In this document: positions 1-5,477 of the stretch, piece by piece
Position numbering within the stretch: the stretch's first letter is position 1
Layout: every line of letters starts with the position of its first letter
Assembly (NCBI GenBank): GCA_001768125.1
Contig: MENB01000060.1
Span: 1 to 11,133, forward strand
Direction: 5' to 3'
DNA length: 11,133 nt
Source: Armatimonadetes bacterium RBG_19FT_COMBO_69_19
GTDB taxonomy: Bacteria > Sysuimicrobiota > Sysuimicrobiia > Sysuimicrobiales > Kaftiobacteriaceae
Notes under the pieces: model-generated
What the model saw: the letters and a program-made list of their open reading frames with translations, nothing else
Told to the model about the DNA's origin: nothing
Databases searched by the model: none
Made by a program: the position numbers and the translations under genes

Positions 1-1047
1 CTCGTCCACGGAGACGGTACGGCCGAACAGCTCCGCCTCGTCGCCGGTGCGCACGGCCCGGTCCCCCGCGTCCACCATCAGGTGATCCATACAGACCCGC
101 CCGGCGACGTGCAGGCGCTCGCCGGCGAGCGCGACCTCGGCGTTGAGACTGGCGAGACGCGGGTAGCCGTCCGCGTACCCGCAGGCGATTGTGGCGACGG
201 TCGAGGGGCGCAGGACCCGATAGGTCGCACCATAGCTCACCGCCGTCCCTGGGGCGGCGCGCACGGTCCGCGCGACCCGGCTCAGGAAGCGCATCGCGGG
301 GGTCAGCTCGACGACGCGCTGGAACTGCGCGCCGGGATACAGCCCATACATCGCCAGACCCACGCGCACGAGATCATAACGCCCGCGCGGGTGACCCAGG
401 GCGCCCGCGCTGTTGGCGGCGTGGACGATCACCTTCGGGAAGCGGCGGCGCACCGCGGGCAGCACCGCGTCGAACCGGTTGAGTTGCTCGTCGGCCAATG
501 CGTGATCGGGGTCGTCCGCGGTGGCGAGATGCGTGTACACGCCCTCCAGCCGCTGTCCGGCCCTCGCGAGACGAGCGAGCACCGCGGGCACCTCGGACAC
601 TTGCACGCCCAGGCGTGTCATGCCGGTGTCGATCTTCAGATGCAGCCGCGCCCGCCGGCCCGCCTTGAGGAGCGGCGGCAACGCTTCTACAGAAGGAATC
701 GTCAGGCTGAGCCGTGTTCGCACGGCAGGGCTGATCTCCTCGGGTGCAGCCGAGCCGAGAACCAGTAGCGGCGAATCCAGCCCTCCCGTGCGGAGAGTCA
801 GTCCCTCCTCGACCGTGGCGACGCCGAGCCACTCGGCCCCCGCGGCGAGCGCCGCGCGCGCCACCTGCACGGAGCCATGCCCGTAGCCGTCGGCCTTCAC
901 GACGGCCATGAAGCGCGTCCCAGGATCCAGCCGCTGGCGTACGGCACGGACGTTGGCAGCGATAGCATCCAGATCAACCTCAGCCCAGGTGCGGCAGGTC
1001 GCCCGATCCACCTCAATGCGGGGCCCTGTCTTCGCTCGCCTGGTCAC
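1..1047 (-). CDS. alr: Alanine racemase, PLP-dependent (partial, C-terminus beyond window)
   Basis: Interconverts L- and D-alanine in the cytoplasm, supplying D-alanine for peptidoglycan. The reading frame is open for 349 codons and runs off the window, so about 20-30 C-terminal residues are missing against the usual 370-380. Visible hallmarks: the PLP lysine in MAVVKADGYGHG (Lys51), HLKIDTGMTRLGV with the lysine that is carbamylated in Geobacillus Alr (Lys138) and Arg145, the catalytic tyrosine in SYGATYR (Tyr272), GYADGYPR, and GRVCMDHLMVD near the end. The start is taken as GTG at 1047 because it overlaps the stop of the RLP gene as GTGA. No separate ribosome site is visible, so translation is probably coupled. 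This start gives a 20-residue lead before WAEVDLDAI; an internal GTG at 1011 is an alternative. Sharing an operon with an RLP is unusual. The family call is very secure; any role beyond cell-wall supply is unknown. Confidence 0.95.
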   Translation of the reverse strand, partial: MTRRAKTGPRIEVDRATCRTWAEVDLDAIAANVRAVRQRLDPGTRFMAVVKADGYGHGSVQVARAALAAGAEWLGVATVEEGLTLRTGGLDSPLLVLGSAAPEEISPAVRTRLSLTIPSVEALPPLLKAGRRARLHLKIDTGMTRLGVQVSEVPAVLARLARAGQRLEGVYTHLATADDPDHALADEQLNRFDAVLPAVRRRFPKVIVHAANSAGALGHPRGRYDLVRVGLAMYGLYPGAQFQRVVELTPAMRFLSRVARTVRAAPGTAVSYGATYRVLRPSTVATIACGYADGYPRLASLNAEVALAGERLHVAGRVCMDHLMVDAGDRAVRTGDEAELFGRTVSVDE

Positions 1048-2270
1048 GCTCGCAGCGCCGCTTCAAGCTCGGGATGGCGACGGCCGTAGTCCTCAAGGGG
1101 GATACCGCCGAAGTAACTCTCTGCCGCCTGATGCAATGCCTTCACGCCGGAGCCGGCGCCCAGCGGATGGCTGAAGATCGCCGATCCGGCCATCGGCAGA
1201 ATGTCCCGGCCGAATGCGGCATAATTCGCCGCCAGCGTCCGCGCGGTGAGTCCCCCGGAACAGGCGGGAAGCACCGGCGCAACACGGGCCCAGGGCGCGC
1301 GCAGCACCTCGGCCAGGCCTTTGGCCTCTGCCGGAGGGTCGGTGCGCAGGTAGCCTCCCTGCGCGTACAGGTCGAGGTAATCCCCGCCCAGCAGCCGCAC
1401 AAACTCCGCGAACACCCGGGTGTCGATCCCGTACGCGGGCCGCTGTGACAGCAGCGACCGCCCTCCCGAGTGCACGTAGATCGGCACGGCGATCCCCTCA
1501 TCCTCGCGCAGCATCTGCAGCGAGGCCAAGCCTGACGCGAAGACGTTGACCATGACGCCGGTGGCACCGGCCCGCACCGCCTCGCGGGCTGCAGCCACCA
1601 TCTCATCGGGCCGGCCGCTGAGGTGCGCGCAGTAGATGACACGCCGGCCTGTGTCGTTTTCCACCTCACGCAGGGCGCGGGACACCGCACGGACCCGCTC
1701 GACGAGCGGGCAGTAGGCGGGGTTGTTCATCTTCTCGTCGTCTTTGATGAGGTCGATCCCTCCCCGCGCCGCGGCGGCGCAGCGCTCGGCCACCTCTTCC
1801 GGTCCCAGCCCGGCTCCCGGCTTCACGATGGCTCCAAACAGCAGGGCCTCGCGCGCCTTGCCTGCCAGCGCCCGAGTACCCTCGACCCCGAACCGGGGGC
1901 CTCGAAACGTCGCCAGGATCTCCTCCGGCAGGACCACGTCGGCTAGACGGACGACCTCGGCAAAGGGGCGCTCGAACAGCGGCCCCGCGGTGAGGTAGAG
2001 CCAGATGGCGGGAAAGAGCGAGCCGCGCTCCGGCAGGTTGGCGGTGGGAAACGCGATCGCCGCGGAGCCCCTGCCCGGGCCGGTCTCCTGCACGGTGTGC
2101 ACCCAGGCCACCGAGCGCGCATAGCGCTCCGTCGGCGGCCCGCCACCCGACCACGATCCCGCGCTCTCCTCCCGCGCGATGAACTCGGCGGTCTGCCGGA
2201 GATCACCGGTCGTCTCGATGTCGTACACACCGAGAAACGTGCCGCGGGGAGGATGCCGTGCCTCGTTCAT
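1044..2270 (-). CDS. RuBisCO-like protein (form IV type, RuBisCO large-subunit superfamily)
   Basis: 408 residues with the RuBisCO large-chain order: N-terminal domain (about 1-125, with AREESAGSW matching the E60 region), then the TIM barrel. Kept: Lys150 in GAIVKPGAG (equivalent to K175), and the metal-binding Lys176, Asp178 and Glu179 in GGIDLIKDDEKMNN (K201, D203, E204), His267 (H294) and Ser-Gly-Gly 338-340 (S379-G381). Changed: K177 is Gly, N123 is Thr94, R295 is Ser268, H298 is Arg271, H327 is not conserved, and the loop-6 lysine K334 is absent. By family knowledge this rules out a CO2-fixing enzyme. RLPs catalyse enolisation, isomerisation or decarboxylation of phosphorylated keto-sugars (for example MtnW, or OiaX of apiose catabolism). 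The substrate here is unknown; the sugar-kinase and importer neighbours point to carbohydrate catabolism. ATG start at 2270 with only a weak ribosome site; the stop overlaps alr by four bases. Confidence 0.93.
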   Translation of the reverse strand: MNEARHPPRGTFLGVYDIETTGDLRQTAEFIAREESAGSWSGGGPPTERYARSVAWVHTVQETGPGRGSAAIAFPTANLPERGSLFPAIWLYLTAGPLFERPFAEVVRLADVVLPEEILATFRGPRFGVEGTRALAGKAREALLFGAIVKPGAGLGPEEVAERCAAAARGGIDLIKDDEKMNNPAYCPLVERVRAVSRALREVENDTGRRVIYCAHLSGRPDEMVAAAREAVRAGATGVMVNVFASGLASLQMLREDEGIAVPIYVHSGGRSLLSQRPAYGIDTRVFAEFVRLLGGDYLDLYAQGGYLRTDPPAEAKGLAEVLRAPWARVAPVLPACSGGLTARTLAANYAAFGRDILPMAGSAIFSHPLGAGSGVKALHQAAESYFGGIPLEDYGRRHPELEAALRA

Positions 2271-2349
2271 CGCTTATCCGATCACATCGATTCGACAGGA
2301 AACGCGGGCGTGCCTACTGAAACAACACGCGGGCTGGGGCCGTGTGGGC
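2271..2349. promoter_or_regulatory. Divergent promoter region between RLP and PfkB kinase genes
   Basis: These 79 bases must hold promoters for both the minus-strand RLP-alr pair and the plus-strand kinase run. I see no convincing -35/-10 pair. Visible elements are an imperfect palindrome TCGATTCGA (2287-2295) containing a 9-mer also found upstream of the ABC importer, and two direct copies of ACGCGGGC at 2302-2309 and 2327-2334 (25 bases apart). These could be operator half-sites, but the repeat is short and GC-rich, so chance is possible. Confidence 0.5.
2286..2294 (-). promoter_or_regulatory. Candidate operator motif CGAATCGAT, copy 1
   Basis: Read on the minus strand this is CGAATCGAT. 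The identical 9-mer occurs on the plus strand at 5370-5378, ahead of the ABC transporter genes. Both lie in intergenic DNA of the same locus and are AT-richer than their surroundings. I saw no third copy by eye. A shared transcription-factor site is an inference; no regulator gene is in the window. Confidence 0.3.
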
Positions 2350-3288
2350 ATGCCTGATGTCACCTGCGTGGGAGTGCTCGTCGCAGACGTCATCGTGCGC
2401 CCGGTCGACACCTGGCCGGATCCGGGCCGGCTTGTGGTCGTCGACGGCCTCGAGGTGCACTCCGGAGGCCTCGCGCATACGACGGGCGTCATCCTGGCGA
2501 AGTTGGGCGTCCCCACCGCCGTGGTCGGGCGGGTCGGCGCAGACCTCTTCGGAACCTATCTGATCGACGTACTCCGGGACAACCGGGTCGAGGTCCACGT
2601 CGGGCGCGACGAAACGATCAGCACGTCCACGACGGTCGTGATGGTGGCCAGCAGCGGCGAGCGCTCATTCTTCCATCTCCCCGGCGCCAACACCCACCTG
2701 AGGCGGGAGGATGTCCCGCCGGCGCTGCTCGCCCGCAGCCGCATCATGCACCTCGGCGGGTACTTCCTCCTTCCAGGGTTGGACGGCGCGCAGGCCGCGG
2801 CGCTGCTCGCTCAGGCGCGGGCGGCGGGATGCCGGACCAGCCTGGACATGGCCTGGGATGCGCGCGGACGGTGGATGGCGTTGCTGGCCCCGTGCCTGCC
2901 GCACCTGGACCTGCTGTTTGGAAACCGGGACGAGCTGACGCGCGTCACCGGCGCCGAAGACCCGGTCCGCATGGCCGCCCACCTCCGCGAATTGGGTGTG
3001 GGCACTGTCGCCGTCAAACTGGGCGAGGACGGCGCGTACGTCGACGGCGGAAACTGGCGCGGCCGTGTGCCGGCGTTCTCCGTCGAGGTCGTCGACACCA
3101 CAGGCGCCGGTGACGCGTTCTGTGGAGGGTTCCTCACGGGATACCTGGCCGGGTGGGATCTGGAGCGCACCACGCGGTTCGCCAACGCCGTGGGGGCGAT
3201 GTGCGTCACGGCCATGGGCGGGAGCACAGGCATCAGCGGCATGGACGAGACGCTGCATTTCATGGACACCGCTTCGCTGCGCACGTGA
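2350..3288 (+). CDS. PfkB-family carbohydrate kinase (ribokinase-like branch)
   Basis: 312 residues, the normal length for a ribokinase-superfamily sugar kinase transferring phosphate from ATP to a sugar hydroxyl in the cytoplasm. The N-terminal substrate-binding motif is visible as VHSGGLAHTTG with LGV and VGRVGADLFG following (about residues 36-68). The ATP-site signature DTTGAGDAFCGGFL lies at 249-262 with catalytic base Asp255, and GNRDEL at 191-196 fits the usual N-x-x-E region. The substrate cannot be read from sequence; the neighbours suggest a keto- or aldo-sugar from the adjacent importer and isomerases. ATG at 2350 is chosen because the protein then begins with the first beta strand (VTCVGVLVADVIV). 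No good ribosome site precedes it, and in-frame GTG at 2344 is an alternative. The stop overlaps the next gene as GTGA, indicating an operon. Family secure, substrate unknown. Confidence 0.92.
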   Translation: MPDVTCVGVLVADVIVRPVDTWPDPGRLVVVDGLEVHSGGLAHTTGVILAKLGVPTAVVGRVGADLFGTYLIDVLRDNRVEVHVGRDETISTSTTVVMVASSGERSFFHLPGANTHLRREDVPPALLARSRIMHLGGYFLLPGLDGAQAAALLAQARAAGCRTSLDMAWDARGRWMALLAPCLPHLDLLFGNRDELTRVTGAEDPVRMAAHLRELGVGTVAVKLGEDGAYVDGGNWRGRVPAFSVEVVDTTGAGDAFCGGFLTGYLAGWDLERTTRFANAVGAMCVTAMGGSTGISGMDETLHFMDTASLRT

Positions 3289-4436
3289 CGCGCCCCGAAG
3301 ATCTGCTGGACCGAATGCTGGAGACGGGCCTGCTGGTGTTCGAGCCGACATACGTCAGACGGTTGTACAGAGACGGCGGACGGCTCGGGTTGTCCGATCG
3401 GCCGGGCGGCACGTACCTGCCGCGGTCAGGGTTGTGGCGTCCGGAGCGCTGGATTGCCTCCACGGTGGCGGCGACCAATCCCTTCCCTCGTCCGGATGAA
3501 GGACACAGCCGTCTCGCCATCTCTACGCCCCGATCGGGCCGGCGGGCGCTACGCGGCATGACGTTCCGTCGCGCCCTCGAGTTACGCGGAACGCAGATCC
3601 TGGGCCCCGCGTACGCCGGGACGTACGGCGCCGACTTCCCTGTGCTCGTGAAGATCCTCGATCCCGGCGAGGCGATCGTCTTCCACGTCCACGCCCGAGA
3701 CGCCGATGTGCTCCGCCATGCCCACCGGTTTCCCGGCCAGCGGTGGGGGAAGGATGAGGCCTACTACTTCCTGCCTGCTCCGCCGGGCGCGGTCCCGTAT
3801 ACCCACGCGGGGCTCTACCCCGGCGTGACGCCGCGGATGCTGTCCGAGGCGATCCGGCGTGGAACGGCGCTGGACCTCTCGCCCGTGTTTCATCAGCGCA
3901 GCGGCGAAGGCTTCCACGTGCCTGCCGGCATCCCTCATCGCCCCGGCACGGCGCTCACGCTGGAGATTCAACAGCCCTCAGATGTGTACACGCTGTTGGA
4001 GCGGCGGTGGGGAGACCGGCCGCTCACATCGGCCCAAATGCATCCGGGCTTTCCCGGGCTCGATGATGCCCTCGCGCTGCTCGACTACGACGCCGCGACC
4101 GATCCGAACCTGCTGGAGCGTCACCGGCTTCTCCCTGAGCCGATTGCCGAGACCCGCTCCCGCGGGGGCGAGGAAGCCTGGATCTTCCCACCCAGGCTGC
4201 GCCGCTTTTCCGGCAAGCGGCTGGTCGTCCGCCGCCGCTATGAGAGCCTGGAATCCGGCCCCTATGTGCTCTTCGTCTGGCACGGTCGCGGACGGCTCCT
4301 GGGTCGACACCTGCGCCCCGGCCTGGAGGCCCTGGTCACGGCCGCAGCAGCGACGCGGCCCCATCTCTACGAGGCCGATGGGGAGCCGCTCGAAGCCTTC
4401 AAGCTGTTCCCGCCTGCGACCCCGGAAGGACGCTGA
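3285..4436 (+). CDS. Class I mannose-6-phosphate isomerase-like cupin protein
   Basis: 383 residues. The central cupin resembles type I phosphomannose isomerases: PVLVKILDPGEAIVFHVHARD (119-139), GKDEAYYFL (155-163), then HVPAGIPHRPG (211-221) and LTLEIQQPSD (224-233). Predicted metal ligands are His136, Glu158 and His218. The first ligand, Gln in the usual Q-x-H, is His134 here. By family knowledge such enzymes interconvert an aldose-6-phosphate and a ketose-6-phosphate using zinc, but the substitution and weak similarity outside the core make a different sugar likely. Residues 1-100 and 240-383 (a second, degenerate cupin-like half) I cannot tie to specific features. GTG at 3285 overlaps the upstream kinase stop by four bases and has no ribosome site of its own, so translation is probably coupled. 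Earlier in-frame codons would lie inside the kinase gene and encode a low-complexity stretch, so they are rejected. Confidence 0.8.
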   Translation: MTRPEDLLDRMLETGLLVFEPTYVRRLYRDGGRLGLSDRPGGTYLPRSGLWRPERWIASTVAATNPFPRPDEGHSRLAISTPRSGRRALRGMTFRRALELRGTQILGPAYAGTYGADFPVLVKILDPGEAIVFHVHARDADVLRHAHRFPGQRWGKDEAYYFLPAPPGAVPYTHAGLYPGVTPRMLSEAIRRGTALDLSPVFHQRSGEGFHVPAGIPHRPGTALTLEIQQPSDVYTLLERRWGDRPLTSAQMHPGFPGLDDALALLDYDAATDPNLLERHRLLPEPIAETRSRGGEEAWIFPPRLRRFSGKRLVVRRRYESLESGPYVLFVWHGRGRLLGRHLRPGLEALVTAAAATRPHLYEADGEPLEAFKLFPPATPEGR

Positions 4437-4439
4437 GTC

Positions 4440-5363
4440 ATGCTGCTGGTGGTGTCTCCCAACCTCTGTCTTGACCGCATCGTCGTCGTCCGCGGATTCG
4501 ACGTGGGACGGGTGCACCGGGCGGAGTCGGCGACGGAGCTGGCCAGCGGCAAGGGGCTCAACGTGGGGCGGGCGGCCCGCGCGCTCGGGGTCGACGTCAG
4601 AGTCGTGGGCCTCGTCGGCGAGGGGCACGGGGGCGAGGCCATCCTGGAAGGCGCACGCGCCCACGGTGTTCCCCTGGATGCCGTCCGCGTTCCAGGGCCG
4701 GTGCGGGTCTGCACCCTGATCATCGACCCGGGTCGCGCGGAGACGGTGATCAATGAGCCCGGTCCACCGGCCGGGGGCGACGCCGTGCAGAGGCTTTGGG
4801 AGTGTGTGCGGGCCAGGCTGGAGGGGGCGCGGGCCGTCATCCTCGCCGGGAGCCTGCCGCCGGGGGTGCCGCCGACTTTCTACGCCGAGGTCATCCGGCA
4901 GGCGCAGCGGATTCCCGTGATCCTGGATGCGGCGGGGGACGCGCTGCGCCTGGGCGTGGCGGCGAGACCGTATCTCGTCAAGACGAACCAATTCGAGCTG
5001 CAGAGCGCGGTGGGACGGCCGCTGGACACCCCGGAGGCCGTGAGGAAGGCCGCCGAGGAGGTGCGCGCGATCACCGGGGGAAGTGTGCTGATCACGCTGG
5101 GCGACAGGGGAGCCCTGCTGTGCGGCGCCGGGGAGGCGTGGGAGATCGCGCCGCCCGAGGTCGACAGGATGAACACGATCGGCGCAGGGGACAGCCTGAC
5201 CGCGGGGCTGGCCAGCGGGATGCTCCAGGGCGTCTCCCTGCTGCAGGCTGTGCGCACCGGCGTGGCGGCCGCGGCGGCCGATGTCGCGACGCTGCTGCCG
5301 GGCACGGTCGACGCCGCACTGGTCGCGCATCTGGTGCCGCAGGTGGCGGTCCGCGCGGTGTAG
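4440..5363 (+). CDS. PfkB-family hexose kinase (1-phosphofructokinase / tagatose-6-phosphate kinase branch)
   Basis: 307 residues, the typical length for the FruK/LacC/Pfk-2 branch, which phosphorylates ketohexose monophosphates to bisphosphates with ATP. Visible: the N-terminal SGKGLNVGRAARALG (36-50, the branch's GGKG-x-NV-R motif), ETVINEPGP (101-109, typical of FruK/LacC), AGSLPPGV (136-143), KTNQFEL (181-187) and the nucleotide-site NTIGAGDSLTAG (245-256) with catalytic Asp251. It begins at ATG 4440, three bases after the preceding stop (4434-4436), with GGAAGGA at 4424-4430 as a good ribosome site. It is the last gene of the three-gene kinase/isomerase run before the importer. It differs from the other kinase upstream, so the two probably phosphorylate successive intermediates. 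The exact substrate (fructose-1-phosphate, tagatose-6-phosphate or another) is not resolved. Confidence 0.9.
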   Translation: MLLVVSPNLCLDRIVVVRGFDVGRVHRAESATELASGKGLNVGRAARALGVDVRVVGLVGEGHGGEAILEGARAHGVPLDAVRVPGPVRVCTLIIDPGRAETVINEPGPPAGGDAVQRLWECVRARLEGARAVILAGSLPPGVPPTFYAEVIRQAQRIPVILDAAGDALRLGVAARPYLVKTNQFELQSAVGRPLDTPEAVRKAAEEVRAITGGSVLITLGDRGALLCGAGEAWEIAPPEVDRMNTIGAGDSLTAGLASGMLQGVSLLQAVRTGVAAAAADVATLLPGTVDAALVAHLVPQVAVRAV

Positions 5364-5369
5364 TAATAA

Positions 5370-5378
5370 CGAATCGAT
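5370..5378 (+). promoter_or_regulatory. Candidate operator motif CGAATCGAT, copy 2
   Basis: Identical to the minus-strand 9-mer at 2286-2294 in the RLP/kinase divergent region. It lies seven bases after the kinase stop codon and about 100 bases before the binding-protein start. Co-regulation of importer and catabolic genes by one factor would explain it; chance cannot be excluded. Confidence 0.3.
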
Positions 5379-5407
5379 CCCATTTCGGGTGCGGTCAAAG
5401 GAGGTGG

Positions 5408-5455
5408 GTGCGCGTCCCGAACGCGGGCGGCGGAAGGACCGATCGAGGTGGCTGA
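5408..5455 (+). CDS. Possible 15-codon leader peptide
   Basis: GTG at 5408 opens a short frame reading VRVPNAGGGRTDRGG and ending at TGA 5453-5455. AAAGGAGGT lies just upstream (5397-5405); spacing is short from the GGAGG core but acceptable from AAAGG. The stop codon falls exactly in the four-base loop of the downstream hairpin, so a translating ribosome would occupy the hairpin's left arm. This is the layout expected of a translation-dependent attenuator, but the peptide has no recognisable control codons and could be chance. Confidence 0.2.
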   Translation: MRVPNAGGGRTDRGG

Positions 5456-5464
5456 GGCCACCTC
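5445..5464 (+). promoter_or_regulatory. Perfect 8-bp hairpin directly upstream of the binding-protein ribosome site
   Basis: GAGGTGGC, loop TGAG, GCCACCTC. The right arm ends at 5464 and the ribosome site starts at 5465. No T-run follows, so it is not a classical terminator. It may stabilise the 5' end of the importer transcript or modulate access to the ribosome site. Confidence 0.5.
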
Positions 5465-5477
5465 AAGGAGGGGGAAG

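Larger units (their letters stand above)
5364..5477 (+). promoter_or_regulatory. Structured leader region before the ABC sugar importer
   Basis: 114 bases between the kinase stop and the binding-protein start. In order it holds the candidate operator CGAATCGAT (5370-5378), a strong ribosome-site-like AAAGGAGGT (5397-5405), a possible 15-codon leader ORF, an 8-base-pair hairpin (5445-5464) and the true ribosome site AAGGAGGGGG (5465-5474). The GAGGTGG at 5401-5407 repeats the hairpin's left arm, so it could pair with the same right arm as an alternative. No clear promoter hexamers or T-tract terminator are visible. Confidence 0.5.

Noticed and set aside
82..768. Plus-strand open frame of 228 codons opposite alr
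   Set aside because: The minus strand carries every alanine racemase signature across the region without interruption.
1044..2270. Genuine CO2-fixing RuBisCO large subunit (form I-III)
   Set aside because: The loop-6 lysine (K334), K177, N123, R295 and H327 equivalents are missing or changed, and the chain is short (408 residues).
2302..2334. Direct repeat ACGCGGGC x2 as an operator or iteron
   Set aside because: Only two 8-base GC-rich copies, 25 bases apart; similar strings occur elsewhere in this GC-rich DNA, so it is noted only in the promoter entry.
3978..5330. Long minus-strand open frame (450 codons) opposite the second kinase
   Set aside because: The plus strand has two well-supported genes with motifs and a ribosome site; the minus translation has no recognisable motif.
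5448..5477. GTG 5448 as start of the solute-binding protein
   Set aside because: It lies inside the hairpin, has no ribosome site, and would put a polar stretch ahead of the signal peptide; ATG 5478 has an excellent site.
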